64,000 bases of DNA from Salinibacillus kushneri (GTDB taxonomy: Bacteria; Bacillota; Bacilli; Bacillales; Alkalibacillaceae). A program made the position numbers and the translations under genes. Of the stretch, positions 19,086-28,387 are shown one piece after another. The stretch spans positions 248,001-312,000 of the forward strand of contig NZ_FOHJ01000004.1 in the NCBI RefSeq assembly GCF_900111405.1, given 5' to 3'. Position 1 is the stretch's first letter; each line of letters opens with the position of its first letter. The notes beneath the pieces were generated by a model, which saw only the letters and a list, made by a program, of their open reading frames with translations, was not told where the DNA came from and ran no database searches.

Positions 19086-20835
19086 AAACAACCACCTCCT
19101 GCATACATTTTTCATAAATTTCACCAGGCAAAAACGGTGTACCATCGTATTTTAAAATGCTCGAGATTTTGTCACCATAACCTGCGTTCATCTTTATAAT
19201 ATTGGCTAACTGGGCTGTAGCATTATGTTCAACAACTATTACCTGTTTTGCCTCCTCAATTAGTGGTTTTACTTCTTCAGTCGGGAATGGATGGATCAAT
19301 CTTATCTGGGCGTGATTGACTTTTAATCCTTCTTGTTCTAATCGTTCTATTGTTTCTTCTATAGCCCCTCTGGTAGATACATATCCAACGAATAAGAGGT
19401 CAGGATTTTTATGTTGTAAGTTGAGAGCAACGGGTGAAGGGAATTTATTTGGCAGGTCTTGTAATTTGCGAAGTCTTTTTTCCATTTGCTTTTTACGGTT
19501 TGGAGCTTTTTCTGATGGTTTACCTGTTTCATCATGTTCAACACCGGTAACATGAAAAATACCATTTTTGGTTCCAGGTACTAATCGTGGAGAAATGCCT
19601 GAATCGGTAATTTTATAACGTTTAAAATATTCACCTTTTTTAAGTTCTGGTAAATCGGGTTCGAGATTAAGATCACCCCTTCTAATTTCAATTTGATCGT
19701 AATCAAGGGTATCAATGGTTTGTTTTCCTAAAGATAATTGCAAATCAGACAATAAAATAACCGGACATTGATATTCTTCCGCCAGATTTAAGGCTTCCAC
19801 GGCATCATAAAATCCTTCTTCAACTGTACTAGGTGCTATGACAATTTTTGGTATTTCTCCGTGGGTCCCATAAATCATTGCCATTAAGTCTGATTGCTCC
19901 TGCTTCGTTGGAAGTCCTGTACTCGGGCCACCACGCTGGGTATCGATAACCACAAGGGGCGTTTCCGTCATGCCGGCTAAGCCGATGGATTCCATCATTA
20001 ATGAAAGTCCTGGACCTGCAGAAGCAGTAACAGCCCTTACTCCCGCATAATTAGACCCAATCGCCATAGTCGCTGCTGCCATCTCGTCTTCTGTTTGAAT
20101 GACTGTACCTCCATAATCGGGTAAATGTTTAATCATAAATTCCATAATCTCAGAGGCTGGAGTAATAGGATAGGCAGCCATAAATCGGCATCCACCGGCT
20201 AATAGACCAAGTGAAATAGCGTCATTTCCAATCAGAAACATTCGTTTTCTTCCGTCTGCAGGCATTAGTTTTAATTTCGAAGGCTGTCCTTGTGATTGAG
20301 ATTGAACAAATGCCGCTCCTTTCTCAATCGCTTTCATATTATTTTCAACTACTTTATCCCCTTTTCTTCCAAAGGTTTGACTGACAATTGTATAATATTC
20401 TTTTGCGTCCAAATCTAAAATGGCGCCGGATGCTCCTATTGCAACCATGTTTTTCATTAATGAACTTCCTAATTCTCTTGCTATTTCTGTAAAAGGTACT
20501 GCATACAAGGTAGCATTCGAGCCTTCTGGTATGACCGGTTTAAACTTCGCATCTGCAATGACAATACCATCATCATGAAGCTCATCAAAATTCACATCAA
20601 TTGTTTCTTGATCAAAAGCCACTAAGATATCTAAATCATCTTGCAATGAACGAACAGGACGTGTCGAAACTCTTATTTTATTATTTGTATGCCCCCCTTT
20701 AATACGTGATGAAAAATGTCTGTAACCATAAAGATAGTAACCTAAGTGATTCATGGCTGCTGCAAAAATTTCGCCAGTGCTTTCAATTCCTTCCCCCTGC
20801 TGCCCTCCTACTTTCCATGAAAGTTGGCTAATCAT
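19072..20835 (-). CDS. korA: 2-oxoacid:ferredoxin oxidoreductase, fused gamma-alpha subunit
   Basis: 587 residues. The N-terminal gamma part (about 1-185) starts WKVGGQQGEGIESTGE, and the alpha part (about 200-587) contains FMAAYPITPASEIMEFM and ASAGPGLSLMMESIGLAGM. This fusion is the two-subunit KorAB layout. The start MISQLSWKV at 20835 follows GGGGGTG by 9 nt; an upstream in-frame start would add 13 unconserved residues. Together with korB it provides a ferredoxin-linked TCA step in addition to any NAD-linked dehydrogenase elsewhere. Confidence 0.92.
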   Translation of the reverse strand: MISQLSWKVGGQQGEGIESTGEIFAAAMNHLGYYLYGYRHFSSRIKGGHTNNKIRVSTRPVRSLQDDLDILVAFDQETIDVNFDELHDDGIVIADAKFKPVIPEGSNATLYAVPFTEIARELGSSLMKNMVAIGASGAILDLDAKEYYTIVSQTFGRKGDKVVENNMKAIEKGAAFVQSQSQGQPSKLKLMPADGRKRMFLIGNDAISLGLLAGGCRFMAAYPITPASEIMEFMIKHLPDYGGTVIQTEDEMAAATMAIGSNYAGVRAVTASAGPGLSLMMESIGLAGMTETPLVVIDTQRGGPSTGLPTKQEQSDLMAMIYGTHGEIPKIVIAPSTVEEGFYDAVEALNLAEEYQCPVILLSDLQLSLGKQTIDTLDYDQIEIRRGDLNLEPDLPELKKGEYFKRYKITDSGISPRLVPGTKNGIFHVTGVEHDETGKPSEKAPNRKKQMEKRLRKLQDLPNKFPSPVALNLQHKNPDLLFVGYVSTRGAIEETIERLEQEGLKVNHAQIRLIHPFPTEEVKPLIEEAKQVIVVEHNATAQLANIIKMNAGYGDKISSILKYDGTPFLPGEIYEKCMQEVVVYGNG

Positions 20836-20929
20836 TGAATAAGACACCCCCTTAATTAATTTCAGAAGGAACACCCCATTCTTCCTATTACATGAATAAA
20901 CGGGATGCTCCGATGGAAGTAATAAATGA

Positions 20930-20962
20930 GAATATAATAGAATAAGCTATAAGGCTTATTAC
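20930..20962 (-). terminator. Candidate dipeptidase terminator
   Basis: Short stem AATAAGC / GCTTATT (20941-20960) followed by CTATTATATTC on the minus strand. AT-rich and weak. Confidence 0.45.
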
Positions 20963-20965
20963 AAA

Positions 20966-21886
20966 CTATTTTGGTAATACTTTAAGAAAATTTTCATGAC
21001 TAATCTTTTGGACAAAGTCTGCAGAGAATCTTCCTTTTAATTCCTGAATAAAAGAATTATAGTCTGAATAATTTTCCAGTCCTTCTACAATTCCATCTGT
21101 ACCATCAAAGTCAGACCCCAGACCAACAATATTTTCGCCACCTAAAGTTAGTATTTTTTCAATATGGTCAATAACATCCTTCGTTGTGGCCTGATTCGCT
21201 CCTGTTAAAAATTCTGGAACAAACGTCACACCCATAAAAGCATTTCTGGAAATTAATGCTTTAATTTGTTTGTTATCGAGATTTCTTCGGTGTGCACAAA
21301 CTTTGAAGCTGTTTGAGTGACTGGCAATGGGATAGTAAGCCTCATCCATAACCTCCCAGAAACCTTTATAGGATAAATGCGAAACATCAGTTAATACTTC
21401 ATATGTATTCAATACATCCACAACTTGTTTTCCGAACTTTGATAAACCTGCTCCTCTCACTTCTCCAATTCCATCACTAACTGCATTTCCATTATTCCAG
21501 GTAAGTCCTGCAGCTTTAACCCCCAAGTGGAGTAATGTTTTTAATTTGATGATGTCGTGACCAATAGGATGTAATCCCTCTAAAGTAAGCATTGCTCCTT
21601 TCTCGTCATCTTTCAAATTATCAATATCTTCTCGGGACTTTACCATTTTAATGTTAGGATAGGGCTTAAGAATTTTTTCATAAAATATATCTACCATTTT
21701 AAGTGCACTATGAAATTGTAAATCTTCAGGTACATCAGGAGGTACAAAAATAGCAAAGCATTGAACCTTTACATCATTATTTATCCATCTATTATAATTC
21801 ACTCTTAACTCTTCCTGATCGTTAAACGACCATTCGGGATTTTTCCATAATTGATATAATACATCGCAATGTCCATCGATAACCAT
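20966..21886 (-). CDS. Membrane-dipeptidase family (peptidase M19)
   Basis: 306 residues. A TIM-barrel metallopeptidase of the renal dipeptidase family, acting on dipeptides, possibly with D-residues. Metal-site landmarks: DGHCDVLY (HxD) at the N-terminus, LTLEGLHPIG, DVSHLSYKGFW, IASHSN and GLGSDFDG. The ATG follows AGGGGGAA. No signal peptide, so it should be cytoplasmic. It stands between spoVS and korA with a terminator before it. In B. subtilis the corresponding stretch has tdh and kbl instead, so this block has been rearranged or replaced. Confidence 0.9.
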   Translation of the reverse strand: MVIDGHCDVLYQLWKNPEWSFNDQEELRVNYNRWINNDVKVQCFAIFVPPDVPEDLQFHSALKMVDIFYEKILKPYPNIKMVKSREDIDNLKDDEKGAMLTLEGLHPIGHDIIKLKTLLHLGVKAAGLTWNNGNAVSDGIGEVRGAGLSKFGKQVVDVLNTYEVLTDVSHLSYKGFWEVMDEAYYPIASHSNSFKVCAHRRNLDNKQIKALISRNAFMGVTFVPEFLTGANQATTKDVIDHIEKILTLGGENIVGLGSDFDGTDGIVEGLENYSDYNSFIQELKGRFSADFVQKISHENFLKVLPK

Positions 21887-21924
21887 GTTGATTCCCCCTA
21901 TGATGAGTTAGATTAACAGTCTTT

Positions 21925-21962
21925 TAAAATAAAAACCTGTTTGCCCGCTTAGCAAACAGGTT
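21925..21962 (-). terminator. spoVS terminator
   Basis: Minus-strand stem AACCTGTTTGC / GCAAACAGGTT followed by TTTATTTTA. Confidence 0.85.
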
Positions 21963-21972
21963 CATACTACAT

Positions 21973-22233
21973 TTATCTTGGTTCAACAATCAACTTGATA
22001 GCCGTACGTTCCTCATTATCAATCATAATGTCTGTAAAGGCTGGAATACAAATGAGGTCTACACCACTAGGAGCAACAAAACCTCTTGCAATTGCTACCG
22101 CTTTAACTGCTTGGTTTAACGCACCTGCTCCAATTGCTTGAATTTCCGCGGACCCACGCTCGCGTAAAACGTTTGCAAGAGCACCTGCTACAGAGTTAGG
22201 ATTTGATTTTGCTGAAACTTTTAATATTTCCAT
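21973..22233 (-). CDS. spoVS: SpoVS, stage V sporulation protein S
   Basis: 86 residues, the exact family length, with the near-invariant sequence pattern (LKVSAKSNPNSVAGALANVL, IQAIGAGALNQAVKA, IKLIVEPR). An Alba-like small protein needed for coat assembly and septum events in sporulation. The ATG follows GGAGGAAC. Monocistronic, bounded by its own promoter and terminator. Confidence 0.96.
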   Translation of the reverse strand: MEILKVSAKSNPNSVAGALANVLRERGSAEIQAIGAGALNQAVKAVAIARGFVAPSGVDLICIPAFTDIMIDNEERTAIKLIVEPR

Positions 22234-22276
22234 TACTAGTTCCTCCTTTTTTTACTATAATTCTTCCATAATTACT

Positions 22277-22305
22277 ATATTCACTATTTTTTTAGATATT
22301 CCTTT
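22277..22305 (-). promoter_or_regulatory. Candidate sigma-H promoter of spoVS
   Basis: Minus strand: -35 AAAGGAATA (22297-22305) and -10 AGTGAATAT (22277-22285) with an 11-nt gap, matching the sigma-H pattern RnAGGAwww / RnnGAATww. spoVS is sigma-H dependent in B. subtilis. Confidence 0.65.
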
Positions 22306-22432
22306 TTATTATGAAGGATTTTTCTGAAAAATTCAAATTTTGACCTAAATAATGGGAGCGTTTCCATTTTGTTGAGAGGAAAGGATAAAGCCCCTTCACC
22401 TCTTACTAAGAATATAGCGAAAGCATGTTTAT

Positions 22433-23230
22433 CTAATGGAAAAAAGGATGGTCATCATTGATGAGAATACGTTCTATTCGTTTAGCTATCCCATTTTCCT
22501 TATTTAATTCAATCAATACACCACTTAGTTGATTTCTTCCATCTGAAGCAACTTCAAAGCGTACGGGTAATGCTGTGTGAAATCTTCTAAGAACACTATC
22601 TTTTTCCATTCCCAATATCCCGTCATAAGGACCAGTCATCCCAACATCTGTGATATAGGCTGTTCCATTGGGTAAAATGCGATTGTCCGCTGTTTGCACA
22701 TGTGTATGTGTCCCAACAACTCCACCTACTTTACCATCTAAAAACCAGCCGATTGCCTGTTTTTCGCTAGTAGCTTCTGCATGGAAATCTACAAAAATAT
22801 AAGGAGTTCGTTTTTTCGCTTCGTTAACAAGCTCATCTACTACTCGAAAAGGATCCTCAATAGGAGGTAAAAACGTCCTTCCTTGTGCATTAATCACAGC
22901 TAATTCTTTTTGACCGAATTTATAGAACGTTAACCCTTTACCTGGTGTATCCGGAGGAAAATTAGCCGGTCGAATCATGTCATCAACATCATCGATAAAT
23001 TCAAATATTTCTTTTTTATCCCAGGCGTGATTGCCAAGTGTGATGACATTGGCCCCCCATTCTTTTATTTGTCGGTAAATTTTTTCCGTTATTCCTTTTC
23101 CGTGTGCTGCATTTTCACCATTTACTACTGTTACATCAGGATTATATCGCCTTTTAAGGTGTGGTAAGTTTTCCTTTAGCATATCTCTTCCTGGTGACCC
23201 CACTACGTCTCCGATGAATAAAATTTTCAT
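22433..23230 (-). CDS. ymdB: YmdB, metallophosphodiesterase
   Basis: 265 residues (B. subtilis 264). A dimetal phosphodiesterase active on 2',3'-cyclic nucleotides, affecting the choice between motility and biofilm. The metal ligands are in place: Asp8 (GDVVG), Glu39-Asn40 (NGENAAHG), Asn67-His68 (GNHAWD), the FHAE histidine, and GTHTHVQT. It lies about 195 nt downstream of rny, as in B. subtilis, but the rny terminator separates them. Confidence 0.95.
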   Translation of the reverse strand: MKILFIGDVVGSPGRDMLKENLPHLKRRYNPDVTVVNGENAAHGKGITEKIYRQIKEWGANVITLGNHAWDKKEIFEFIDDVDDMIRPANFPPDTPGKGLTFYKFGQKELAVINAQGRTFLPPIEDPFRVVDELVNEAKKRTPYIFVDFHAEATSEKQAIGWFLDGKVGGVVGTHTHVQTADNRILPNGTAYITDVGMTGPYDGILGMEKDSVLRRFHTALPVRFEVASDGRNQLSGVLIELNKENGIAKRIERILINDDHPFFH

Positions 23231-23395
23231 GTCGCAATCCTTTCTAAACTATTATGTAGTAATTATACGTTTAGTTTTACATATTAGGTATTTCTTGTCA
23301 AAACCCAAAACCTTCTGAACTGGAACTGTACAAATCAGTTCCTTTACTATAGTAGTTACTGCCGGATGCTAAATTAAGAGTATTTATCATGTAGA

Positions 23396-23428
23396 CAAAA
23401 AAGAAAGCGACCCTTTAAGGATCGCTTA
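23396..23428 (-). terminator. rny terminator, overlapping the stop codon
   Basis: Minus-strand stem AAGCGATCCT / AGGGTCGCTT followed by TCTTTTTT. The left arm abuts the rny TAA. Confidence 0.85.
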
Positions 23429-24991
23429 TTTGGCATATTCAACTGCCCTTGTTTCCCGAATCACAGTAACTTTAATGTGACCTGGATAATCTAATTCGTC
23501 TTCAATTTTCTTACGGATATCTCTAGCAAGAATTAAGGATTCATCATCTCCAATTGAATCAGGACGAACCATTATTCTAATCTCCCGTCCAGCTTGAATA
23601 GCATAGGACTTTTCAACACCTTCATATGAATCAGATATTTCTTCTAATTTTTCAAGACGTTTAATATAGTTTTCCAACGTCTCGCTTCGTGCACCTGGGC
23701 GTGCAGCAGAAAGTGCATCTGCAGCAGCTACAAGGATGGATATAATTGATGTTGGTTCCTCATCACCATGGTGTGAAGCAATAGAATTTATAACCACCTC
23801 ATGCTCTTTATATTTCTGAGCAAGCTCTTTTCCAATCTCTACGTGGCTACCCTCTACTTCATGGTCAATGGCTTTACCAATATCATGCATTAATCCAGCG
23901 CGACGTGCTAATCGTTCGTCTTCACCTAATTCTGCAGCTAACAAGCCAGCTAAATACGCGACTTCCATTGAATGTTTCAACACATTTTGACCATAGCTTG
24001 TACGATATTTTAGTCGACCTAAAATTTTGACTAAGTCTGGATGTAAACCATGTACGCCAATTTCAAAGGTTGTCTCTTCTCCAACTTCGCGAATATATTC
24101 ATCAATTTCACGACGAGATTTTTCGACCATCTCTTCTATACGAGCCGGATGGATACGTCCATCCTGTACTAATTTTTCAAGTGCTAAGCGTGCTGTTTCT
24201 CTTCTAATGGGATCAAATCCAGAAAGAATCACAGCCTCTGGTGTATCATCAATAATTAAATCAATACCTGTTAATGTTTCTAAAGCTCGAATATTTCGTC
24301 CTTCTCTTCCGATGATTCGGCCTTTCATTTCATCGTTTGGTAAATTCACGACTGAAACCGTTGTTTCGGCGACATGATCTGCTGCACATCGTTGCATGGC
24401 CAGCGATAAGACTTTTTTAGCTTTCTTATCCGCTTCTTCTTTGGCACGATTTTCAGCATCTTTTATCATAATAGCCGTTTCGTGTTTAATTTCTTTTTCC
24501 ACACGCTCTAAAATAATTTGTTTAGCCTGATCAGTTGTGTATCCAGAAACGCGTTCAAGCTCAGCTTGCTGTTCATTCATCAACTCTTCCACTTTGCTTT
24601 CCATTTCTTCAATTTGTTGTTGTTTTTCAGCAAGTGATTCATCTTTACGTTCTAACATGAGCTCGCGCTTATCCAGAGATTCAGATTTTCGATCCAAGTT
24701 TTCCTCTCGTTGTAATAAACGATTCTCCTGGTTTTTCACTTCCATTTGTCGTTCACGAAGTTCGTTCTCTGTTTCTTGACGTAATCGATGATTTTCATCT
24801 TTCGCTTCTAAAAGCGCCTCACGTTTTGCAGATTCAGCATTCCTCCGACCTTCTTCGACAATTTGTTTTGCCAAGTCCTCAGCGCTCGAAATTTTCGCCT
24901 CTGAAATAGACTTGCGAATTAAATAACCAACAACAATACCGACAACTAGGGCTAGCAAAGCGGAGATGATTATGGTGACAACTGTTTCCAT
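23426..24991 (-). CDS. rny: Ribonuclease Y
   Basis: 521 residues (B. subtilis 520). Membrane-anchored endoribonuclease that starts bulk mRNA decay. Layout: one transmembrane helix (about 4-25), a long Glu/Lys/Arg-rich coiled coil to about 195, a KH domain ([15 protein letters not shown]), then an HD domain ([11 protein letters not shown]), ending TRAVEYAK as in the family. The start METVVTI at 24991 follows GAGGAGGTG by about 6 nt; 21 upstream in-frame codons are rejected. Partners YmcA, Hfq and PNPase are also encoded in this window. Confidence 0.97.
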   Translation of the reverse strand: METVVTIIISALLALVVGIVVGYLIRKSISEAKISSAEDLAKQIVEEGRRNAESAKREALLEAKDENHRLRQETENELRERQMEVKNQENRLLQREENLDRKSESLDKRELMLERKDESLAEKQQQIEEMESKVEELMNEQQAELERVSGYTTDQAKQIILERVEKEIKHETAIMIKDAENRAKEEADKKAKKVLSLAMQRCAADHVAETTVSVVNLPNDEMKGRIIGREGRNIRALETLTGIDLIIDDTPEAVILSGFDPIRRETARLALEKLVQDGRIHPARIEEMVEKSRREIDEYIREVGEETTFEIGVHGLHPDLVKILGRLKYRTSYGQNVLKHSMEVAYLAGLLAAELGEDERLARRAGLMHDIGKAIDHEVEGSHVEIGKELAQKYKEHEVVINSIASHHGDEEPTSIISILVAAADALSAARPGARSETLENYIKRLEKLEEISDSYEGVEKSYAIQAGREIRIMVRPDSIGDDESLILARDIRKKIEDELDYPGHIKVTVIRETRAVEYAK

Positions 24992-25112
24992 TTTGTTCAC
25001 CTCCTCTTGCTGTAATGCTCGTACTATTTCAAGTCGGCATGTACAAAATTTCAAATTTTAAGTCAGCATTTCAAAAATTTGTTGAAATATAAAAATAAAA
25101 TTATACATGTTA

Positions 25113-25141
25113 ATTTTAAGCGTGCCCCATTTCATTGTCAA
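25113..25141 (-). promoter_or_regulatory. Candidate rny promoter
   Basis: Minus-strand -35 TTGACA (25136-25141), 17-nt spacer, -10 TAAAAT (25113-25118), about 120 nt upstream of the start, leaving a long AT-rich leader. Confidence 0.65.
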
Positions 25142-25192
25142 GGTCAGGCTCTATAAGATAGAGAAATATTATCCATTTCATTGATCAAAACA

Positions 25193-25227
25193 GTCAAAAA
25201 TGCTGTCCTTCTTAAGGACAGCATTTG
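25193..25227 (-). terminator. recA terminator
   Basis: Minus-strand stem AAATGCTGTCCTT / AAGGACAGCATTT with a 3-nt loop, followed by TTGAC. Confidence 0.85.
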
Positions 25228-25241
25228 CTTATTAATCCCTA

Positions 25242-26291
25242 TTAAACGTCTAACATTTCCTGCGCTGCATCATTTGAGGTTTCTTCACCCTCATCTTCAT
25301 TTCCCTCGTCAAGATTGTGATGTTTTCGAATTGCGTTTTTTACCTCTTCAGCAATATCTTCATTTTCACGCAAAAATTTCTTCGCATTTTCTCTGCCTTG
25401 CCCCATCTTTTCATTGTTATAAGAGTACCATGCACCACTCTTTTGAATAATATCTAAAGAAGCTCCTATATCGAGCAATTCTCCTTCTTTAGATATTCCT
25501 TCTCCATACATAATATCAACTTCAGCCGTTTTGAATGGCGGGGCCACCTTGTTTTTCACCACTTTAATTTTGGTTTTATTCCCTACCATGTCATTTCCTT
25601 GCTTAAGTGTTTCTGCTCTTCTTACTTCCAAACGAACGGAAGAATAGAACTTTAAGGCACGGCCACCTGGAGTTGTCTCAGGATTTCCAAACATAACGCC
25701 AACTTTTTCACGAATCTGGTTAATAAAAATGGCTGTTGTTTTCGATTTATTAATGGCGCCAGATAATTTACGCAAGGCTTGAGACATGAGTCGCGCCTGT
25801 AAACCGACATGGGAGTCCCCCATTTCACCTTCAATTTCAGCTTTAGGTACTAGTGCTGCAACAGAGTCAACAACAACCATATCAATCGCACCACTCCGAA
25901 CAAGAGCTTCGGCAATCTCCAATGCCTGTTCACCAGTATCTGGCTGTGATAATAGTAATTCTTCTATGTTTACTCCCAATTTTCTTGCATATACAGGATC
26001 TAATGCATGCTCTGCATCAATAAAAGCCGCTTGACCGCCATTTCGCTGTGCCTCTGCAATGGCGTGTAAAGCTACTGTTGTTTTACCAGAGGATTCCGGA
26101 CCATAAATTTCAACCACACGGCCCCGTGGATAACCTCCAACACCTAATGCAACATCCAGTGTAATGGAACCACTTGAAACGGTTGATACTTTTTGCCCCT
26201 CTTGTTCTCCCAGTTTCATAATGGAGCCTTTTCCAAATTGCTTTTCTATTTGTTTTAACGCCATATCAAGCGCCTGCTTACGTTCGCTCAC
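25242..26291 (-). CDS. recA: RecA recombinase
   Basis: 349 residues. Forms filaments on single-stranded DNA, promotes strand exchange and triggers LexA self-cleavage. Walker [10 protein letters not shown] (64-72), [15 protein letters not shown], the L2-region signature [11 protein letters not shown] and the acidic C-terminal tail (EGNEDEGEE) are present. The start is GTG at 26291 with AAAGGAGG upstream. It has its own promoter with a LexA box and its own terminator. Confidence 0.98.
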   Translation of the reverse strand: MSERKQALDMALKQIEKQFGKGSIMKLGEQEGQKVSTVSSGSITLDVALGVGGYPRGRVVEIYGPESSGKTTVALHAIAEAQRNGGQAAFIDAEHALDPVYARKLGVNIEELLLSQPDTGEQALEIAEALVRSGAIDMVVVDSVAALVPKAEIEGEMGDSHVGLQARLMSQALRKLSGAINKSKTTAIFINQIREKVGVMFGNPETTPGGRALKFYSSVRLEVRRAETLKQGNDMVGNKTKIKVVKNKVAPPFKTAEVDIMYGEGISKEGELLDIGASLDIIQKSGAWYSYNNEKMGQGRENAKKFLRENEDIAEEVKNAIRKHHNLDEGNEDEGEETSNDAAQEMLDV

Positions 26292-26329
26292 AGTTTTTCC
26301 TCCTTTAACAATCTATCATCGTTACTTCT

Positions 26330-26358
26330 ATCATAACCTTTTTTCATTCATTTGCCAA
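26330..26358 (-). promoter_or_regulatory. recA promoter
   Basis: Minus-strand -35 TTGGCA (26353-26358), 17-nt spacer, -10 TATGAT (26330-26335). Confidence 0.75.
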
Positions 26359-26366
26359 CAGAAATG

Positions 26367-26380
26367 CGAATAAATGTTCT
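26367..26380. promoter_or_regulatory. LexA (SOS) box of recA
   Basis: Reads CGAAT AAAT GTTCT, close to the B. subtilis recA box (CGAAT-N4-GTTCG). It lies 8 nt upstream of the -35. Confidence 0.75.
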
Positions 26381-26477
26381 GTTAATTTCATGAAAATAAC
26401 ATAGCTGAAAAATGAAGTTTAATGACAAAACTTTAGAAAAATGATTACCATGTACCAGAATAAACATGATTTTTATA

Positions 26478-27740
26478 TTATTTTTGCAATACGTCCTTAA
26501 GCGTATTAAATAATAATTCCATTCCTTTTTTTACAGTACGATTACGAATGTTCTCTCTGCTCCCGCTAAATTGAAAGGCTTTTACAACGGTATCCTGATT
26601 CCCGATTTTAAGTCCTATATAAACTGACCCAACTGGTTTTCCCTCACTGGCATTCGGGCCAGCATTACCTGTAAAACTAATACTAATCACTGACTGCATT
26701 TGCTTTTGAACTTGTTCGGCCATCTCCCTGGCACATTGTTCACTTACTGTCCCCTTTTCTTCAATAAGGGATTTAGGGATATGGAGTACATTTTCTTTCG
26801 CTTGTGTCTGATAGCTAACGACTGATCCTGCTATAACCGCTGAAGCACCTGGAACTGATATGAATTGATCAATAAAACGACCACCTGTTAAACTTTCTGC
26901 TGAAGCAAGGGTATATGAGTTTTCTTTAAGGATTTCTAAAATTTTCTGCTGCAGCGATTCATCATCTTTTCCATAATAGTAATCGCCTATTCTCATCATC
27001 AACTGCTCTTGCAGAGATGATATAGCGGTTAAGGCCTCTTCATTTGTTTTAGCTTTAGCTGTTAACCGAAGTGTAACTTCCCCTTCTCCTGCTAGAGGAG
27101 CAATGGTAGGATTGGTTTGTGCTTCCATTAGGTCAAAAATACGATCTTCCAGAATAGATTCTCCTATACCAATAAATTTCAGCACACGTGAAACGATTTG
27201 TTCGTTAACTGGATAGTATTCCCTCATAAAAGGAACGATACTTTCAAGAAAAATAGACTTCATTTCCCGAGGTACACCGGGAAGAAAAATCCATCCAGTT
27301 TGATTAAATTCTACAAACATGCCCGGTGCCATTCCTTCATTATTAGGGAACACTTCACCTTCTTTCAACACAAGAGCTTGTTTTTGATTATTTTCTGTCA
27401 TCGGAATATCTCTTAGCTCAAAAAAAGTTTGGATTTTCGCTAATACCTGTTGATTAGTTTCAAGCTGTTGATTTAATACATCAGCTCCAGCCTCTCTCGT
27501 TAAATCATCCTCAGTTGGTCCAAGCCCCCCTGTAACAAAAACAAGATTAGATCGATTATTAGCAAGCTTCATAACGTCCTTTAAACGAGAGTAATTGTCA
27601 CCAACAGTATGATGAAAATATACATTGATGCCTAAGTGAGCTAATTGTTGAGATATCCATTGTGCATTGGTATCTGCGATTTGGCCTAATAAAAGTTCTG
27701 AACCAACCGAAATAATTTCTGCATTCATTTCCTTATTCAT
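26478..27740 (-). CDS. cinA: CinA, competence/damage-inducible protein (NMN deamidase family)
   Basis: 420 residues (B. subtilis 416). The N-terminal MoaB/MogA-like domain (VGSELLLGQIADTNA, VTGGLGPTEDDLT) has pyrophosphatase activity in the family, and the C-terminal CinA domain (SAESLTGG, ISFTGNAGP) is the nicotinamide mononucleotide deamidase. Both are complete. The ATG overlaps the pgsA stop codon in an ATGA arrangement and has GAGGGA upstream, so translation is coupled. It is separated from recA by about 190 nt and the recA promoter. Confidence 0.95.
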   Translation of the reverse strand: MNKEMNAEIISVGSELLLGQIADTNAQWISQQLAHLGINVYFHHTVGDNYSRLKDVMKLANNRSNLVFVTGGLGPTEDDLTREAGADVLNQQLETNQQVLAKIQTFFELRDIPMTENNQKQALVLKEGEVFPNNEGMAPGMFVEFNQTGWIFLPGVPREMKSIFLESIVPFMREYYPVNEQIVSRVLKFIGIGESILEDRIFDLMEAQTNPTIAPLAGEGEVTLRLTAKAKTNEEALTAISSLQEQLMMRIGDYYYGKDDESLQQKILEILKENSYTLASAESLTGGRFIDQFISVPGASAVIAGSVVSYQTQAKENVLHIPKSLIEEKGTVSEQCAREMAEQVQKQMQSVISISFTGNAGPNASEGKPVGSVYIGLKIGNQDTVVKAFQFSGSRENIRNRTVKKGMELLFNTLKDVLQK

Positions 27741-28315
27741 TTAGAATCCCTCATCACGTGCCAGTTTTTCACAAAATATTCAACGCCAGAAACAACCGTA
27801 ATAATCATAGCAGCATATAAAGCGATAAGGTCAAAAGGAAAACCTAAATACGAAAAAGGAAAATTGTGAAGTAATAGAGCTGAAACAGCTATTATTTGAA
27901 TCCACGTTTTTAATTTTCCCATCTGACTGGCAGCCAGAACAATACCTTCTCCTGCGGCTACAAGTCTCAAACCTGTGATGGCGAACTCTCTGCTAATAAT
28001 TATGATGACAATCCATGCTGGTGCTAAACCCTGTTCAATTAATAGAATAAATGCAGCAGATACAAGTAATTTGTCTGCTAACGGATCCAGGAATTTCCCT
28101 AAATTCGTAACTAAATTGTATTTTCTGGCATAATAACCATCGATCCAGTCTGTTGTTGATGCAATAATAAACAGGATTGCACTCACCAAATGGGAAACTG
28201 GTAACACACGCTCACCAATAGTAAGTTCTCCCCAATCCAGTGGAATGACAAGTAAAAGAATAAAAAACGGAATTAATAATATACGTGATAATGTAATTCG
28301 ATTTGGGATATTCAA
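27737..28315 (-). CDS. pgsA: PgsA, CDP-diacylglycerol-glycerol-3-phosphate 3-phosphatidyltransferase
   Basis: 192 residues (B. subtilis 193). Commits CDP-diacylglycerol to phosphatidylglycerol synthesis; integral membrane enzyme. The CDP-alcohol transferase motif DGxxAR-x8-GxxxDxxxD is complete, beginning at DGYYARK. Several hydrophobic helices fill the rest. The start is TTG at 28315 (encoding NIPNRITLSR after it), with AGGAGG 9 nt upstream; the longer in-frame start would add an unconserved charged stretch. It is coupled to cinA. Note the terminator between ymfM and this gene. Confidence 0.95.
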   Translation of the reverse strand: MNIPNRITLSRILLIPFFILLLVIPLDWGELTIGERVLPVSHLVSAILFIIASTTDWIDGYYARKYNLVTNLGKFLDPLADKLLVSAAFILLIEQGLAPAWIVIIIISREFAITGLRLVAAGEGIVLAASQMGKLKTWIQIIAVSALLLHNFPFSYLGFPFDLIALYAAMIITVVSGVEYFVKNWHVMRDSK

Positions 28316-28336
28316 TTTTAACGCCCTCCTGCTAAC

Positions 28337-28369
28337 GAAATAAAGAGTCATCGGGAACACGATGACTCC
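28337..28369 (-). terminator. Terminator between ymfM and pgsA
   Basis: Minus-strand stem GAGTCATCG / CGATGACTC followed by TTTATTTCG. It ends about 22 nt before the pgsA TTG. Confidence 0.8.
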
Positions 28370-28387
28370 ATTTTTTATCCATCTTTT

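Noticed and set aside
22356-22369. cre-like (CcpA) site TGGAAACGCTCCCA upstream of spoVS
   Set aside because: Both weak-base (W) positions mismatch and it lies between ymdB and the spoVS promoter without a sensible target.
22376-22412. Imperfect hairpin between ymdB and spoVS (AGAGG..AAGG / CCTT..CCTCT)
   Set aside because: Lacks a T-rich tail in the ymdB direction; too weak to call a terminator.
24027-24377. 116-codon antisense ORF in rny
   Set aside because: Shadow of the rny reading frame; no RBS and composition typical of antisense translation.
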